Assembly (NCBI RefSeq): GCF_000317085.1
Contig: NC_019702.1
Span: 1,022,394-1,086,393, forward strand
Direction of reading: 5' to 3'
Source of the DNA: Synechococcus sp. PCC 7502
Lineage (GTDB): Bacteria; Cyanobacteriota; Cyanobacteriia; Pseudanabaenales; Pseudanabaenaceae
DNA: 64,000 bases
Made by a program: the position numbers and the translations under genes. Shown one piece after another: positions 37,001 to 46,216 of the stretch. The notes beneath the pieces were generated by a model, which saw only the letters and a list, made by a program, of their open reading frames with translations, searched no databases and was not told where the DNA came from. Position 1 is the stretch's first letter, and every line of letters begins with the position of its first letter.

Positions 37001-39340
37001 GTCTTTTTGATAAAAGAAATCAGCCTGTTCCTTAGGAAAATGATTATATACAGTTTTGCCGATCGCCTCTGCTGCGGTTAAGCCAAACATCTTTTCACTA
37101 GTACTATTCCAAAGCAACATTTCCCCAAAATGCTCGGCATTGCCATTTTTAACAAATAAAGCTACGGGGATGTGATCGATAATAGTTTGCAAAAAGTTGC
37201 GAGTATCTTCGAGTTTGATTTCAGACTGCTTGCGATCGCTAATATCTCTTACATTAACTACAATCCCTGAGATTGAGCCGTTTAGTTCGATATAAGGGCT
37301 ATAGGTGGCTTCTACATCCAATAAACCTGCTTTAGTATAACTAACCCTATGTTCAAACCTTTGCATTTCCCCTGCAAGACATCGTTCAAACCGAGATTTA
37401 ATAACTGTTTCAAATATTTCTGCACCGAGTAAATTGCTTACAGAATGCCCGATAATTTCATGGATAGGTTTATCATGCCATTCTAAATAAGATTGATTAA
37501 TTAATTGATAGTTGTAGTTAAGATCGACAAGGGCAATACAATCACTAGTGGCAGAGGCAATTCGTTCGTAGCGGCGCAGATTATCTTCATTTTGTTTGCG
37601 ATCGCTAATATCTAAATAGATCGAAACTACTCCACAACCATCTACAGGAATAGGACTAGCACTGACGCTAAACCACCGCAACACCCCATCCGCACAGACA
37701 ACTCCCTTTTCCACATCATAGACAGAAGCTTGGGTTCTTAAAGCCTGCATACGAGCATATTCTGCCACTGGCATGGGGGAACCATCGGCACGGATGGCAT
37801 TGGCACTAATTTGATTCTCTAAGAATTCAACTTCATCGACATTGGGTACCCCAAAAAACTGCGCCAAGAGCCTATTGCACTCAATAATTCTGCCCTGGGA
37901 ATCGGTAATGGAAATGCCAATGGGTGAGATTTGAAAGAGTACCTTATACTTTTCCTGTGATTCTTGGAGTACAGCTTCCACCCGATCAAAAGATTTCTGT
38001 ACCTGACTTGCCATCAAATTAAATGATGTTGCTAGGGTCTGAAGTTCGGCGATCGCATGATTTTCGGGTAACTGTTCCTGCCATTCTCCCTGAGCCATTG
38101 CCTTACTAGCTCGACTTAAGCGCAGAATTGGACGAGTAATCCGATGGGCTGTCCAAATACTAATGCCAATGGAAACTAAAACGGCAAAACCACATAAAAA
38201 TACTGTACGCCTTATATTGTCTTGAATTTCCGCCGTAAAGTCAGATTCTGGAATCACGGTGACTACATGCCAATCTAAACCATACTCGTCTTGATAGGGT
38301 GTAATCTGCACAAATTGCTTCTGCCCTACCACAGTTAAGCTTAGTTGGTGGGATTTCTTAATTTTGTCAAAATTACCTAATTGCTGAATCAGTTGTTGAA
38401 CTACTGCCCTTGTAACTTGATCTTGGCTATTTAAAACATTTGGTCTTAATGATTTGCCATTGGTTTGGTCATTGATCAAAGTCTTACCTGATGCTTCGTC
38501 AAGTACAGATGTAGCAACTAGATCACCCGATCGCTCAATAATAAAAACCTGTCCATTAACTGATAAATCTAGCTGATCCAGAAATTCCCCAATTTGCAGC
38601 AGCGAATAGTTAGCAGTGAATAAACCCTGAAATTTGCCTGCTTTATCTATAACAGGGGCGATCGCCAGTTTGAGGAAGAGCATAGAATCCTGTGACCTAA
38701 ATACAGGAGACCAATGTTGGGTTCTATTAGTTTTTGCCAGGCGATACCAATCAAGCTCCCGATAGTCATTTTGCAGTTTATAAATTAGCTTCCGTGGCTT
38801 GCCCTGAGAGTCTGTTAAATAATAGCGATGTTGATTAGCCCTAAACTCCATCAAAGCGATCGTGCCGATGGGGATGGTTTCACCACTAACTTGGCTGGCA
38901 GCTGTACTTTCTGTTGCGGTGGCAATCCGAATGTAACCTATGGCATTACCCTGATCGTTCCAATAACTAATTGTGGGAATTAAGGGATTTGAGCGAATTT
39001 GTAGCCAAAGTTGACGGCGTAGTTGTTCGGGATCATTGATATTAAGTACTCCCTGCTTAACCGATAGATCATTTGCCGCTACCACCTGTTGAGATACTTG
39101 CAAGTAACTACCAAGGCGATCGCTTACCCTTGCTGAAGTTTGTTTTAATAACTGATTTGCTAGATTTTCTACCGCCTGCTGCCCACTCTGATAGGACAGG
39201 TAACCAACTAAACCCGTAACTCCCACCACTTGCACCACAAAGGGTAATGTCAGGACTAAATTCATAGGAATTCTCGGAACCATCAATCCACCTGATTGTT
39301 TCCTGAGAAAATTCTGAATAAAACCCAATCGAAAACCCAT
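34037..39340 (-). CDS. Hybrid sensor histidine kinase with Cache, HAMP, seven PAS domains and a receiver
   Basis: 1767 residues. In order: membrane helix about 27-49; extracytoplasmic double-Cache sensor about 55-370; membrane helix 379-398; HAMP 400-452; seven PAS/PAC units starting near 464, 592, 716, 855, 980, 1108 and 1240; a HisKA domain with phospho-acceptor His1386 (FLANMSHEIRTPMNG); HATPase with N box RQILLNLVGNAIKF, DTGIGI and GGTGLGL; and a receiver with Glu1655-Asp1656, phospho-acceptor Asp1699 (IFMDIQMPEMDG) and Lys1750. The C-terminal receiver implies a phosphorelay to a separate Hpt protein. Most PAC units end in DISDRK, showing tandem duplication. Signal unknown; no partner regulator is adjacent. 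Confidence 0.95.
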   Translation of the reverse strand: MGFRLGFIQNFLRKQSGGLMVPRIPMNLVLTLPFVVQVVGVTGLVGYLSYQSGQQAVENLANQLLKQTSARVSDRLGSYLQVSQQVVAANDLSVKQGVLNINDPEQLRRQLWLQIRSNPLIPTISYWNDQGNAIGYIRIATATESTAASQVSGETIPIGTIALMEFRANQHRYYLTDSQGKPRKLIYKLQNDYRELDWYRLAKTNRTQHWSPVFRSQDSMLFLKLAIAPVIDKAGKFQGLFTANYSLLQIGEFLDQLDLSVNGQVFIIERSGDLVATSVLDEASGKTLINDQTNGKSLRPNVLNSQDQVTRAVVQQLIQQLGNFDKIKKSHQLSLTVVGQKQFVQITPYQDEYGLDWHVVTVIPESDFTAEIQDNIRRTVFLCGFAVLVSIGISIWTAHRITRPILRLSRASKAMAQGEWQEQLPENHAIAELQTLATSFNLMASQVQKSFDRVEAVLQESQEKYKVLFQISPIGISITDSQGRIIECNRLLAQFFGVPNVDEVEFLENQISANAIRADGSPMPVAEYARMQALRTQASVYDVEKGVVCADGVLRWFSVSASPIPVDGCGVVSIYLDISDRKQNEDNLRRYERIASATSDCIALVDLNYNYQLINQSYLEWHDKPIHEIIGHSVSNLLGAEIFETVIKSRFERCLAGEMQRFEHRVSYTKAGLLDVEATYSPYIELNGSISGIVVNVRDISDRKQSEIKLEDTRNFLQTIIDHIPVALFVKNGNAEHFGEMLLWNSTSEKMFGLTAAEAIGKTVYNHFPKEQADFFYQKDQEAFINGIPEDISEEPIDSLSLGRRILHTVKVPLYDRHQNPQYLLCFSEDITERKQAEAKQKEIENALIESENRYRQVVQTQVDFILQSLPDTTITFANDSICRALDVPINQLIGQKWSNFVAPEDLEETFQKISALSPSNPSFTAENPDQRGDGQIGWTQWINQGVFDAQGQLIGIQSAGRDISDRKRADIALRESEQRFRLLFESTPLIAVQGYNCHRQVIYWNDASEKLYGFSKSEAIGQQIEDLMIPLEMRQTVIDAIDNWYTEGQQIPAGELDLLHKDGSIVSVYSSHIMLTNIDGEPEMYCVDIDLSDRKRLELDLRLSESKLNDILNSTSAIITRTQIKRDGTWEITYVSKACEAVSGYSPKELIDDQALWISSIYPEDWQSLVDQIYADIFNETGGTYIYRFRHKDGNLRWISQTNHSRWDTFLNAYVVTILTSDISDRKQAEEALQKSEKALIEAQQIAHIGSWEFDVATQKITWSKELFRMFGLDPQQSEPPFEQYLQQMIHPDYRLALQQKIEAAIAHGTPYTIDYQAIQPDGSMRYHEGRGEVEINDQGQVVRLFGTALDISDRKQAEIELEQAKEKAEAATIAKSAFLANMSHEIRTPMNGVIGIADLLAEQDLTTEQQELVQIIKYSGNALLTIINDILDFSKIESGMLALESHEFSLGDILASVCKLLSSQAADKHITLGYTLSSMPQTFIGDSARLRQILLNLVGNAIKFTESGNVSITFSTKLLDRAFNQHENQYELSFTVKDTGIGIDPARLHKLFQPFTQADASISRKYGGTGLGLAISKRLVELMKGTIWVESHGHIGGNPPLNWQPPENTQGSTFYFTIALKSKSNTTQTQAIAPSIIDRTVAEKYPLRILLVEDNLVNQKVAKFALKKLGYKIDIVNNGLEALNILQAEAYDLIFMDIQMPEMDGLTATRLIRQNLVNQPWIVAMTANAMPEDRQTCLEAGMNDYIAKPFSIQQIIQIIAKLCQG

Positions 39341-39720
39341 TACATTTACGAACTGATTATAGATAAATAATAGTATCCCCTATTCTTAATCTTGCTTAGA
39401 ACCAATTTATTAAAGTATTAAAGCTGTCAATATTTACTTTTATGTAGTGGAAATGAACACGACTTAAGCCCCAGATACAGACCAGAGATTAGGGAATGAT
39501 TGTAGATAATTTTAACTTTTCCTCCAACCAAATCCTAACAATTATGTAAACCTTTCAATAACTTATCAATCTAAATTCTGCTGTAAAAAAGTATCTGGTT
39601 ATTGTTAGGTATAAGGTTGCGATCGCCTTTAGTAGTCCAATCAACTAAATTCAGAAATTACCAATTGTTTTATGTCATCTGTGTTAAATTGCAAAGTAGT
39701 ATCGGTGAGATAACTTTAAT
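39341..39720. other. Gene-free 380-bp stretch between the kinase and DUF433 gene
   Basis: AT-rich divergent intergenic region. It must hold the promoters of the kinase (minus) and the DUF433 gene (plus). One HIP1 site lies at about 39621. I see no coding frame with family resemblance, no hairpin with a T-run and no repeat. Confidence 0.6.
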
Positions 39721-39990
39721 ATGGAAAACCTGCTTTCAAGGATTACTTTTAATAAAGGGATTCTCTGCGGTAAACCTATCATTCGAGGTTTGAGAATTTC
39801 AGTAGCAATGATTTTAGAGTTACTAGCCAAGGGAGCCAGCATACAAGAAATTTTGGAAGATTATCCAGAACTAGAAATAGGTGACATATATGCAGCTTTA
39901 CTCTATGCCCATCACCTTGTTGCCAATGAAGAGATATTTGAACGCTCTGCTATACTCCAGCAATGTCTAAACTTTACCACTAGAACTTAG
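39721..39990 (+). CDS. DUF433 antitoxin-like protein
   Basis: 89 residues. The DUF433 core is plain: CGKPIIRGLRISVAMILELLAKG, SIQEILEDYPELEIGDIYAALLYA, a winged-helix-type DNA-binding fold of the VapB-like antitoxin group. In cyanobacteria the next gene is usually a DUF5615 PIN-like toxin; here the frame instead runs 11 bases into the opposite-strand ribD, leaving no room. It is therefore an orphan or a solitary regulator. C-terminal tail (QQCLNFTTRT) is probably novel sequence acquired from the ribD end. Confidence 0.85.
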   Translation: MENLLSRITFNKGILCGKPIIRGLRISVAMILELLAKGASIQEILEDYPELEIGDIYAALLYAHHLVANEEIFERSAILQQCLNFTTRT

Positions 39991-41074
39991 AAGATAAGTA
40001 GCCTGTAATCAGATAATCCTCACCAATAGTAGTAATTTGAGTATTAGTTAAAGCCAAAGCCTGAGTCATTTGACTATTACCAAAATTAGCGATCGCTTCC
40101 AAACCACCACCAATAATTTTAGGAGCAATAAAAGCATAAACCTTCTGCACTACTCCATCAGCGATCGCACTAGCAGCTAAATTTCCGCCACATTCCCACA
40201 AAACACTATTACAACCTCTTTTTCCTAGTTCTACCATCACAGCCTTAGGCGAGAGTTTTTCTAATGCCATCACTTCAACTTGGCGATCGGTCAGATACTT
40301 AACCATTTCACTATTCACATTGCCACTTTCGGTAAATACTAAGGTCTTCTCATGATCATTCATATCCCATAGATTAGCTGATTGGGGTAAGTTCAAAGTT
40401 CTCGACATCACCACCCTCAAAGGAGAATGTTTAGTTAAGTTATGAGTTGTCAGATGGGGATTATCGATCCTGACCGTATTTCCCCCCGTAATTACGGCAT
40501 CACAATTAGAACGAAGTAAATGCACTTGCTGGCGGGCAGGCGATCCAGTAATCCAGTAACTATGCCCTGTGTGGGTAGCAATTTTTCCATCTAGGGTCAT
40601 TGCATATTTAAGAATGCCAAAGGGTAGGTTAGTTTTAACTCGATGGATAAATCCTTCATTTAGTTTTAGACAATCTTCCTCTGCAATTCCTACTGTAACT
40701 TCAATTCCTGCCTGAATTAAGCGATCGCAGCCTTTCCCCGAAACTCGCCCATCTGGATCAATCATTCCTATAACTACACGTCTAATTCCCGCTTTGATAA
40801 TTGCCTCCGTACAGGGAGGTGTGCGTCCAAAATGATTACAAGGTTCCAAGTTTACATATAGCGTTGCCCCTTGAGTTGATTCTGATTGCGCTTGGGCATC
40901 GGCGATCGCAAAAACTTCCGCATGGGGTTGTCCCGCCTGAGGATGAAATCCCGCTCCAATTAGCCTACCATCTTTGATAATTACCGATCCGACCATGGGA
41001 TTGGGTGCTGTCATTCCCTGTGCTTGGGCTGCCAGTTTCAGGCATTCCTGCATCCATAACTTATCTTCACTCAC
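39980..41074 (-). CDS. ribD: Riboflavin biosynthesis deaminase/reductase
   Basis: Bifunctional enzyme for the second and third steps of riboflavin synthesis. N-terminal cytidine-deaminase-like domain (1-145) with zinc ligands His51 (HAEVFAI, Glu53 the proton shuttle), Cys79 and Cys88 (PCNHFGRTPPC). C-terminal reductase domain (about 150-364) with YAMTLDGKIA, TGGNTVRIDNP and WECGGNLAASAI. 364 residues, normal. Its last codons overlap the convergent DUF433 gene by 11 bases. Confidence 0.96.
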   Translation of the reverse strand: MSEDKLWMQECLKLAAQAQGMTAPNPMVGSVIIKDGRLIGAGFHPQAGQPHAEVFAIADAQAQSESTQGATLYVNLEPCNHFGRTPPCTEAIIKAGIRRVVIGMIDPDGRVSGKGCDRLIQAGIEVTVGIAEEDCLKLNEGFIHRVKTNLPFGILKYAMTLDGKIATHTGHSYWITGSPARQQVHLLRSNCDAVITGGNTVRIDNPHLTTHNLTKHSPLRVVMSRTLNLPQSANLWDMNDHEKTLVFTESGNVNSEMVKYLTDRQVEVMALEKLSPKAVMVELGKRGCNSVLWECGGNLAASAIADGVVQKVYAFIAPKIIGGGLEAIANFGNSQMTQALALTNTQITTIGEDYLITGYLSSKF

Positions 41075-41340
41075 TTTATAACTCTAAATTTTAGGTAGAT
41101 TATTACAAAGCCTTCTGCTCTGAAGCTACTCTCGGTTATTGTGAATTATAAAACTAATAGACTGATTCGGCGATCGCTTTAAGTAGGTTTTTATCAAGCT
41201 TATAATTCCCAAAACCAGCTTACTAAGTTAGCATGTTAGTCAGCTTGAGTTATCAGTGTTGACGGCACTTGGAGTTTGTTGATTAGACTCATTAAACTTG
41301 AAAAGCTAAGTAAGCTTATCCTAGAAGTAGCTTTGGAACT

Positions 41341-42015
41341 ATGTCATTTGAATTTGACCATCTCTTTATCTGTACTGATATTGGTGCCTACGAAGCTGAT
41401 TGTTTAGTATCATTTGGTTTAGTGGAGGGAACATCTAATACACACTCTGGGCAAGGCACAGCCAATCGCCGTTTCTTCTTCCGCAACGCAATGTTGGAAT
41501 TATTGTGGGTTCACGATATGGAAGAGGCAAAATCAGAGTCAATTCGTCCTACTCGTCTTTGGGAGCGATGGACAAATCGAAAGGATAGTAGCACATGTCC
41601 ATTTGGATTTTGTTTGCGCTCAGGGATAAGTGATAGTGACACCGTTGCATTTTCCAGTTGGGCATATCGTCCCCCTTATTTACCTGAAACATTAAGTATT
41701 GCAATAGGTACAAATAGCGATGTGCTAACCGAGCCGATGCTATTCCAGATTCCATTTGGTAAACGTCCAGATCAATACTCGCCTGAAAAAGCACAGCCGC
41801 TAGAACATTATGTTGATTTGTGCGAAATAACTCGTATAGAGTTGGTCAGTCCTACAGCAGATAGTCCATCATCAGAACTTCAAGCAGTGATCGACACCAA
41901 TCAGGTCAGGTTAAGATTAGAAGCAGAGTATTATGTAGAGCTTGGTTTTGATGGGGAAGTGCAGGGGCATCAAGTAGATTTTCGCCCTGAATTGCCGCTT
42001 ATCATAAGTTGGTAG
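41341..42015 (+). CDS. Glyoxalase/VOC-like protein
   Basis: 224 residues. Starts with a VOC-type first strand FEFDHLFICTDIGAYEADCL, then GLVEGTSNTHSGQGTANRRFFFRNAMLELLWV, which resembles glyoxalase-like domains where His and Glu bind a metal. The C-terminal half (SIAIGTNSDVL to VELGFDGEVQGHQVDF) would be the second half-fold. Enzyme activity unknown. VOC proteins of this look are common mobile cargo, but no recombination site was found around it. The 266 bases in front hold no gene. No HIP1 inside. Confidence 0.75.
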   Translation: MSFEFDHLFICTDIGAYEADCLVSFGLVEGTSNTHSGQGTANRRFFFRNAMLELLWVHDMEEAKSESIRPTRLWERWTNRKDSSTCPFGFCLRSGISDSDTVAFSSWAYRPPYLPETLSIAIGTNSDVLTEPMLFQIPFGKRPDQYSPEKAQPLEHYVDLCEITRIELVSPTADSPSSELQAVIDTNQVRLRLEAEYYVELGFDGEVQGHQVDFRPELPLIISW

Positions 42016-42102
42016 CGCAACTTCACAACTGCAATGCCCCAAAATGTCTCAATGTGGTCGATTGCGTTCAGTGATTGCAAACGCTATAGAGCCTAATTTA
42101 TA

Positions 42103-42135
42103 TAAAAAAGCCCACCTCCATTACGGAAGCAGGCT
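42103..42135 (-). terminator. Rho-independent terminator of dnaK
   Basis: On the minus strand, 20 bases after the dnaK stop, AGCCTGCTTCC-GTAAT-GGAGGTGGGCT (written in parts) forms an 11-pair stem with a few G-U pairs, followed directly by six T. Confidence 0.85.
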
Positions 42136-42154
42136 GATTCTATCTTAATTATTT

Positions 42155-44050
42155 CTATTTAGACTCAGTGAAATCAGCATCAATTACTGAGTCATCACCA
42201 CTGGCTGCATCCTTAGTAGTATCATCGCCTCCATCGGTTGGAGCACTGGCACCTTGCTGATACACAGAAGTACTTAGGGCATAGAGAGCTTGCTTCAGTT
42301 CTTCAGTTAAGGTCTTGATTTGATCATGATTTTCACTGGTAATAGCAGCCTTCAAGTCCTTAATTAAGCCTTCAATTTTAGTTTTGTCGCCGGCAGGCAC
42401 TTTGTCACCCAAGTCAGCAATTTGCTTCTCAGCTTGGTAAGCAAGGGAATCAGCTTGGTTCTTAGCCTCAACTTTTTCCCGCTTGAGCTTATCTTCGGTA
42501 GAATTACGCTCTGCTTCTTTGACCATGCGTTCAACTTCGCTATCGGGCAAGGTCGAAGCTCCAGTAATGGTGATCGATTGTTCTTTACCTGTACCTTTGT
42601 CCTTAGCCTTTACAGCAAGAATACCGTTAGCATCAATATCGAAGGTAACTTCAATTTGTGGTACACCACGGGGAGCAGCAGGAATACCATCTAAACGGAA
42701 GGTTCCTAAACTCTTGTTGTCAGTTGCCATTTCTCTTTCACCTTGCAGCACGTGGATTTCCACATTGCTTTGTCCATCTACAGCAGTAGAGAAGGTTTCC
42801 GATTTCTTAGTAGGAATAGTGGTATTCCGTGGAATAATCTTGGTCATCACACCCCCAAGGGTTTCGACACCCAAGGACAGAGGTGTAACATCAAGTAAGA
42901 GAATATCTTTAACTTCTCCAGCTAGAACACCTGCTTGAATCGCAGCACCTACAGCCACAACTTCATCAGGGTTTACACCTTGGTTCGGCTCTTTACCAAT
43001 TACTTTCTTCACTAGTTCTTGGACAGCAGGAATCCGAGTGGAACCACCAACCAAAACTACTTCATCTAGCTTAGATTTATCAATCTTGGCATCCCGTAGG
43101 GCATTTTCCACTGGAATACGGCAGCGATCAATTAAATCAGAGCAGAGTTCTTCAAACTTAGCACGGGTTAGACCTACATCTAAGTGCTTAGGTCCATCTT
43201 GGGTAGCCGTGATGAAGGGTAAGTTGATTTCAGTTTGGCTAACACTGGATAGCTCAATTTTTGCTTTTTCCGCAGCTTCGGTTAAGCGCTGCAGAGCCTG
43301 CTTATCTTTACGTAAATCAATACCTTCACTTGCTTGGAACTGATTAGCTAACCAATCTACAATCTTCTTATCAAAGTCGTCACCACCTAAGTGGGTATCA
43401 CCACTGGTGGACATTACTTCAAATACGCCGTCACCAACTTCTAAAACGGAAACGTCAAAGGTACCACCACCAAGGTCAAATACTAAGATAGTTTCATTTG
43501 CTTTGCTATCTAATCCGTATGCTAGAGCAGCAGCAGTAGGTTCGTTGATAATCCGTAGAACTTCAACCCCAGCAATTTTACCCGCATCTTTGGTGGCTTG
43601 ACGTTGAGAGTCATTGAAATAAGCAGGGACAGTTACAACAGCTTGAGTAACTTGTTCACCTAAATATTTACTGGCATCATCAATCAGTTTACGCAATACT
43701 TGAGCAGAGATTTCTTCAGGGGCAAACTGCTTTCCTGCTGCAGGAGCATCAATCTTAACGCTGCCACCTTGATTTAGAACTTTATAGGCAACTTGGGTGG
43801 ATTCTCCAGTGATTTCGTCATACTTTCTGCCGATAAATCTTTTTACAGAATAGAAAGTGTTATCTGTGTTCATTACTGCTTGACGCTTGGCAATTTGCCC
43901 CACAAGGCGATCGCCATTTTTAGCGTAGGCAACTACAGAAGGGGTGGTACGGAAGCCCTCGGCGTTTGCAATTACCGTAGGCTTGCCGCCTTCCATCACG
44001 GCAACAACTGAGTTTGTCGTACCCAAGTCAATTCCAACTACTTTTGCCAT
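42155..44050 (-). CDS. dnaK: Molecular chaperone DnaK (Hsp70)
   Basis: 631 residues. ATPase domain begins with [19 protein letters not shown]; phosphate loop [12 protein letters not shown]-type ([13 protein letters not shown]) and [11 protein letters not shown] follow. The substrate domain starts after [14 protein letters not shown]; the lid ends in [16 protein letters not shown]. It is closest in look to the essential cyanobacterial DnaK2. DnaJ and GrpE are not next to it. No CIRCE operator is visible in the 343 bases upstream. A good terminator follows. Confidence 0.97.
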   Translation of the reverse strand: MAKVVGIDLGTTNSVVAVMEGGKPTVIANAEGFRTTPSVVAYAKNGDRLVGQIAKRQAVMNTDNTFYSVKRFIGRKYDEITGESTQVAYKVLNQGGSVKIDAPAAGKQFAPEEISAQVLRKLIDDASKYLGEQVTQAVVTVPAYFNDSQRQATKDAGKIAGVEVLRIINEPTAAALAYGLDSKANETILVFDLGGGTFDVSVLEVGDGVFEVMSTSGDTHLGGDDFDKKIVDWLANQFQASEGIDLRKDKQALQRLTEAAEKAKIELSSVSQTEINLPFITATQDGPKHLDVGLTRAKFEELCSDLIDRCRIPVENALRDAKIDKSKLDEVVLVGGSTRIPAVQELVKKVIGKEPNQGVNPDEVVAVGAAIQAGVLAGEVKDILLLDVTPLSLGVETLGGVMTKIIPRNTTIPTKKSETFSTAVDGQSNVEIHVLQGEREMATDNKSLGTFRLDGIPAAPRGVPQIEVTFDIDANGILAVKAKDKGTGKEQSITITGASTLPDSEVERMVKEAERNSTEDKLKREKVEAKNQADSLAYQAEKQIADLGDKVPAGDKTKIEGLIKDLKAAITSENHDQIKTLTEELKQALYALSTSVYQQGASAPTDGGDDTTKDAASGDDSVIDADFTESK

Positions 44051-44393
44051 AAGGCTTCCAACTCCTGAAATGTAACTTTATGATTTTTAATAAGATTAGC
44101 GACTTTTTCGGAAAAGCACATCAGGGGTACGCCCTAACTTTGGTATGGTTTACCGTACTTTAGTTTTTACCTAGCTGAACACTTCAATATTTTCAGATAG
44201 ACATACAGGCAAAGCATGATCAACTCGGATCGTTTGATTGGGTTCACCTTTTCCACAAAATACTCTATGTTACGATATTCTGTGTGATTGCTAATTCACT
44301 ATCTTCATAACCTTTTTGTTCTCTAGATTTTATTTGATTCATCTTTTTTCTGCAGTAGCATAATATCTTGTCCGTTCGGTTAAGCACAGAGCA
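44051..44393. other. Gene-free 343-bp stretch upstream of dnaK
   Basis: Holds the dnaK promoter and the 3' end of the metallophosphoesterase unit upstream. A partial palindrome GGTATGGTTTACCGTAC (about 44138-44154) is the only structure noted. No TTAGCACTC-N9-GAGTGCTAA (CIRCE) element and no coding frame. Confidence 0.55.
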
Positions 44394-45455
44394 TTACCTA
44401 AGTTCCAAAACTGTATTATTATCGGCGGGTGGGCGATCGCTAAAAGCTTCAAAGTAATTCCGAGATTTTAAGGCAAATTGGGGAAACCTAAAGTCGGCAT
44501 CACCACCTGCTATATCAGCCCAAAAGTAACGTAAATCCTTCGCCATTTCCAGAGCAGCAATGGAATCATTACAAAGAGGTGGATCGGTAAGCAGACGCAT
44601 TACAAAAGGAACAGCCCGATCGCCCATCCATTCCCGTGAAAACTGCTGTAAGTCTTGGCATTCAGGTATGGATTTAACAACGTAGGATTCCACCTGCAAA
44701 CTACCATCGGTGTAGGTTAAGACTCGATAGGGATGGGGGTAGCTGACGAGTGAGCCTGTAGTAATGTCGTAGAGATCATAGCGATCGCTTTTAGCAATAT
44801 CTTGTACATGTAAATGTCCCGTAAATACTAACTTCACCCCAAATTTATGCAGCAATTCACACAGGCGATCGGCATTACTAAGCATATAGCGTCTGCCTAG
44901 GGGATTAGTTTTTTGTTGGGGTAAATGCTCCACCACATTATGATGCACCGTAACTAAAATTAATTCATCGCTAGGAATATTCTCTAAAGTTGCTTCTAGC
45001 CAGTTGATCTGCTCTGGATCAATCTCGCCAACTTGATCCCCATAGGAATTAAAATTATTGGAATTCAGCCCAATTAGCCACACCTTGGGTAAAATCTGCT
45101 TGGTATAGTAAAGTTGTGATTTGTCTGTGTAGCCGAAAGCCTGATACATAGGAGCAAACTCACCCATGGTTTCAGGTCTAGGTACATCATGGTTACCCGG
45201 AATTACATACACAGGATAAGGGAGCTTTGATAACCTCTGTACTAACCAAGCATGATTTTCTGGTTCGCCATGCTGAGTCAGATCACCGGGTAGTAATAAA
45301 AAATCAATATCTAGCTTAGCAATTTGCTCTAAGACCACCTCAAAGGCAGGAATACTATATTCAACCAAGTGAAAACGTGAAGGATGATGCCAAATTGTTT
45401 GGGGCAGAGCAATATGGAGATCGGAAGCGATCGCAAATTTAAAGCTGGTTTTCAT
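44394..45455 (-). CDS. Calcineurin-like metallophosphoesterase
   Basis: 353 residues. All five metal motifs are present: SDLHIAL (D-x-H), LPGDLTQHG (G-D), IPGNHDVPRP (G-N-H-D), VTVHHNVVEH (H) and FTGHLHVQD (G-H-x-H). Layout resembles the Icc/CpdA-type phosphodiesterases, but the C-terminal 100 residues (SREWMGDRAVPFVMRLL to DRPPADNNTV) are a separate extension. Substrate unknown; cyclic nucleotide is only one option. Soluble. 83 bases separate it from the DUF1830 gene on the same strand. Confidence 0.88.
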   Translation of the reverse strand: MKTSFKFAIASDLHIALPQTIWHHPSRFHLVEYSIPAFEVVLEQIAKLDIDFLLLPGDLTQHGEPENHAWLVQRLSKLPYPVYVIPGNHDVPRPETMGEFAPMYQAFGYTDKSQLYYTKQILPKVWLIGLNSNNFNSYGDQVGEIDPEQINWLEATLENIPSDELILVTVHHNVVEHLPQQKTNPLGRRYMLSNADRLCELLHKFGVKLVFTGHLHVQDIAKSDRYDLYDITTGSLVSYPHPYRVLTYTDGSLQVESYVVKSIPECQDLQQFSREWMGDRAVPFVMRLLTDPPLCNDSIAALEMAKDLRYFWADIAGGDADFRFPQFALKSRNYFEAFSDRPPADNNTVLELR

Positions 45456-45538
45456 GCAAAATTAAACAAAGATTACGATATCTAATGTCTTACTTCTATT
45501 ATTGCTTTGATCCCCAAACTTAACCATAAAAATCATGC

Positions 45539-45874
45539 CTACGCACTAGGTATAACTGGCTGATTTTCCGCCGCAGGTCGAGGTACTCTGGGGAGCCAAC
45601 TAGGGGGTAATTGCGATTCGTCTTGCACTTGTAATTGAATGCAGGGGATCACGTCTGACAAAATTGAGCTTGCCATCATGCCCGTATGAATTTCTAGTTG
45701 GGCATCAATAACTGTCTCAAATATTAATTGCTGACCCGGAAAGACCACTTTTTCAAAGTACCAGTTGTCGATATTTGTAATCCTTGCTACTTGAATTTTG
45801 CTGGTCGCATTCACATAACAACAGACTAGTTTTTGATCATGATTTTCTGGGACTGAATCGAGTATCTGTGACAT
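45539..45874 (-). CDS. DUF1830 protein
   Basis: 111 residues from the ATG at 45874 (MSQILDSVPENHDQKLVCCYVNATSKIQ, cited in part), which matches the usual start of the cyanobacterial DUF1830 family better than an ATG at 45946. Key block: YVNATSKIQVARITNIDNWYFEKVVFPGQ, then LEIHTGMMASSILSD. Small beta-rich soluble protein, function unknown. C-terminal tail is Pro-rich. 270 bases upstream have no gene. Confidence 0.85.
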   Translation of the reverse strand: MSQILDSVPENHDQKLVCCYVNATSKIQVARITNIDNWYFEKVVFPGQQLIFETVIDAQLEIHTGMMASSILSDVIPCIQLQVQDESQLPPSWLPRVPRPAAENQPVIPSA

Positions 45875-46216
45875 GGCTTTGCCTAGAGGATATAAAAACT
45901 GACGAAAATTTATATTATTAAAGTTCCCAAAGTTTTGAGATTTCATAGTTACAAAAAATTATAGTGACAAATCTAAGTAGCTTCGATAATTGGACATGAC
46001 TGGACTACAGCTTTAATAATTTATTGATAATTAATAAAGGAAGAGGTATATCTGTCTTTTAGTCAAAGCCTGCGTAAATTTGCATGACTAAACTTAACAT
46101 TAAAGTAATCTGAAGTAATGTAAGCGTAATTACCAATGCTCATAATTTACGCCATCTCCGTGATTTTATAGTTGTAGTTTTTATAAATCCTCTCTAATCA
46201 AGGATTTTAGCGATCC

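Noticed and set aside
39602-39793. 63-codon frame upstream of and overlapping the DUF433 gene
   Set aside because: Different frame from the clear DUF433 coding sequence and no resemblance to any family.
42000-42080. Possible second attC behind the glyoxalase-like gene
   Set aside because: Only a six-base hairpin and one shared nonamer; the outer core boxes and the second inner arm are missing.
42483-42938. 151-codon frame opposite dnaK
   Set aside because: Fully inside a strong dnaK gene on the other strand; Ser/Thr-rich shadow composition.
44051-44393. CIRCE heat-shock operator upstream of dnaK
   Set aside because: Looked for TTAGCACTC and GAGTGCTAA; neither half-site is present.
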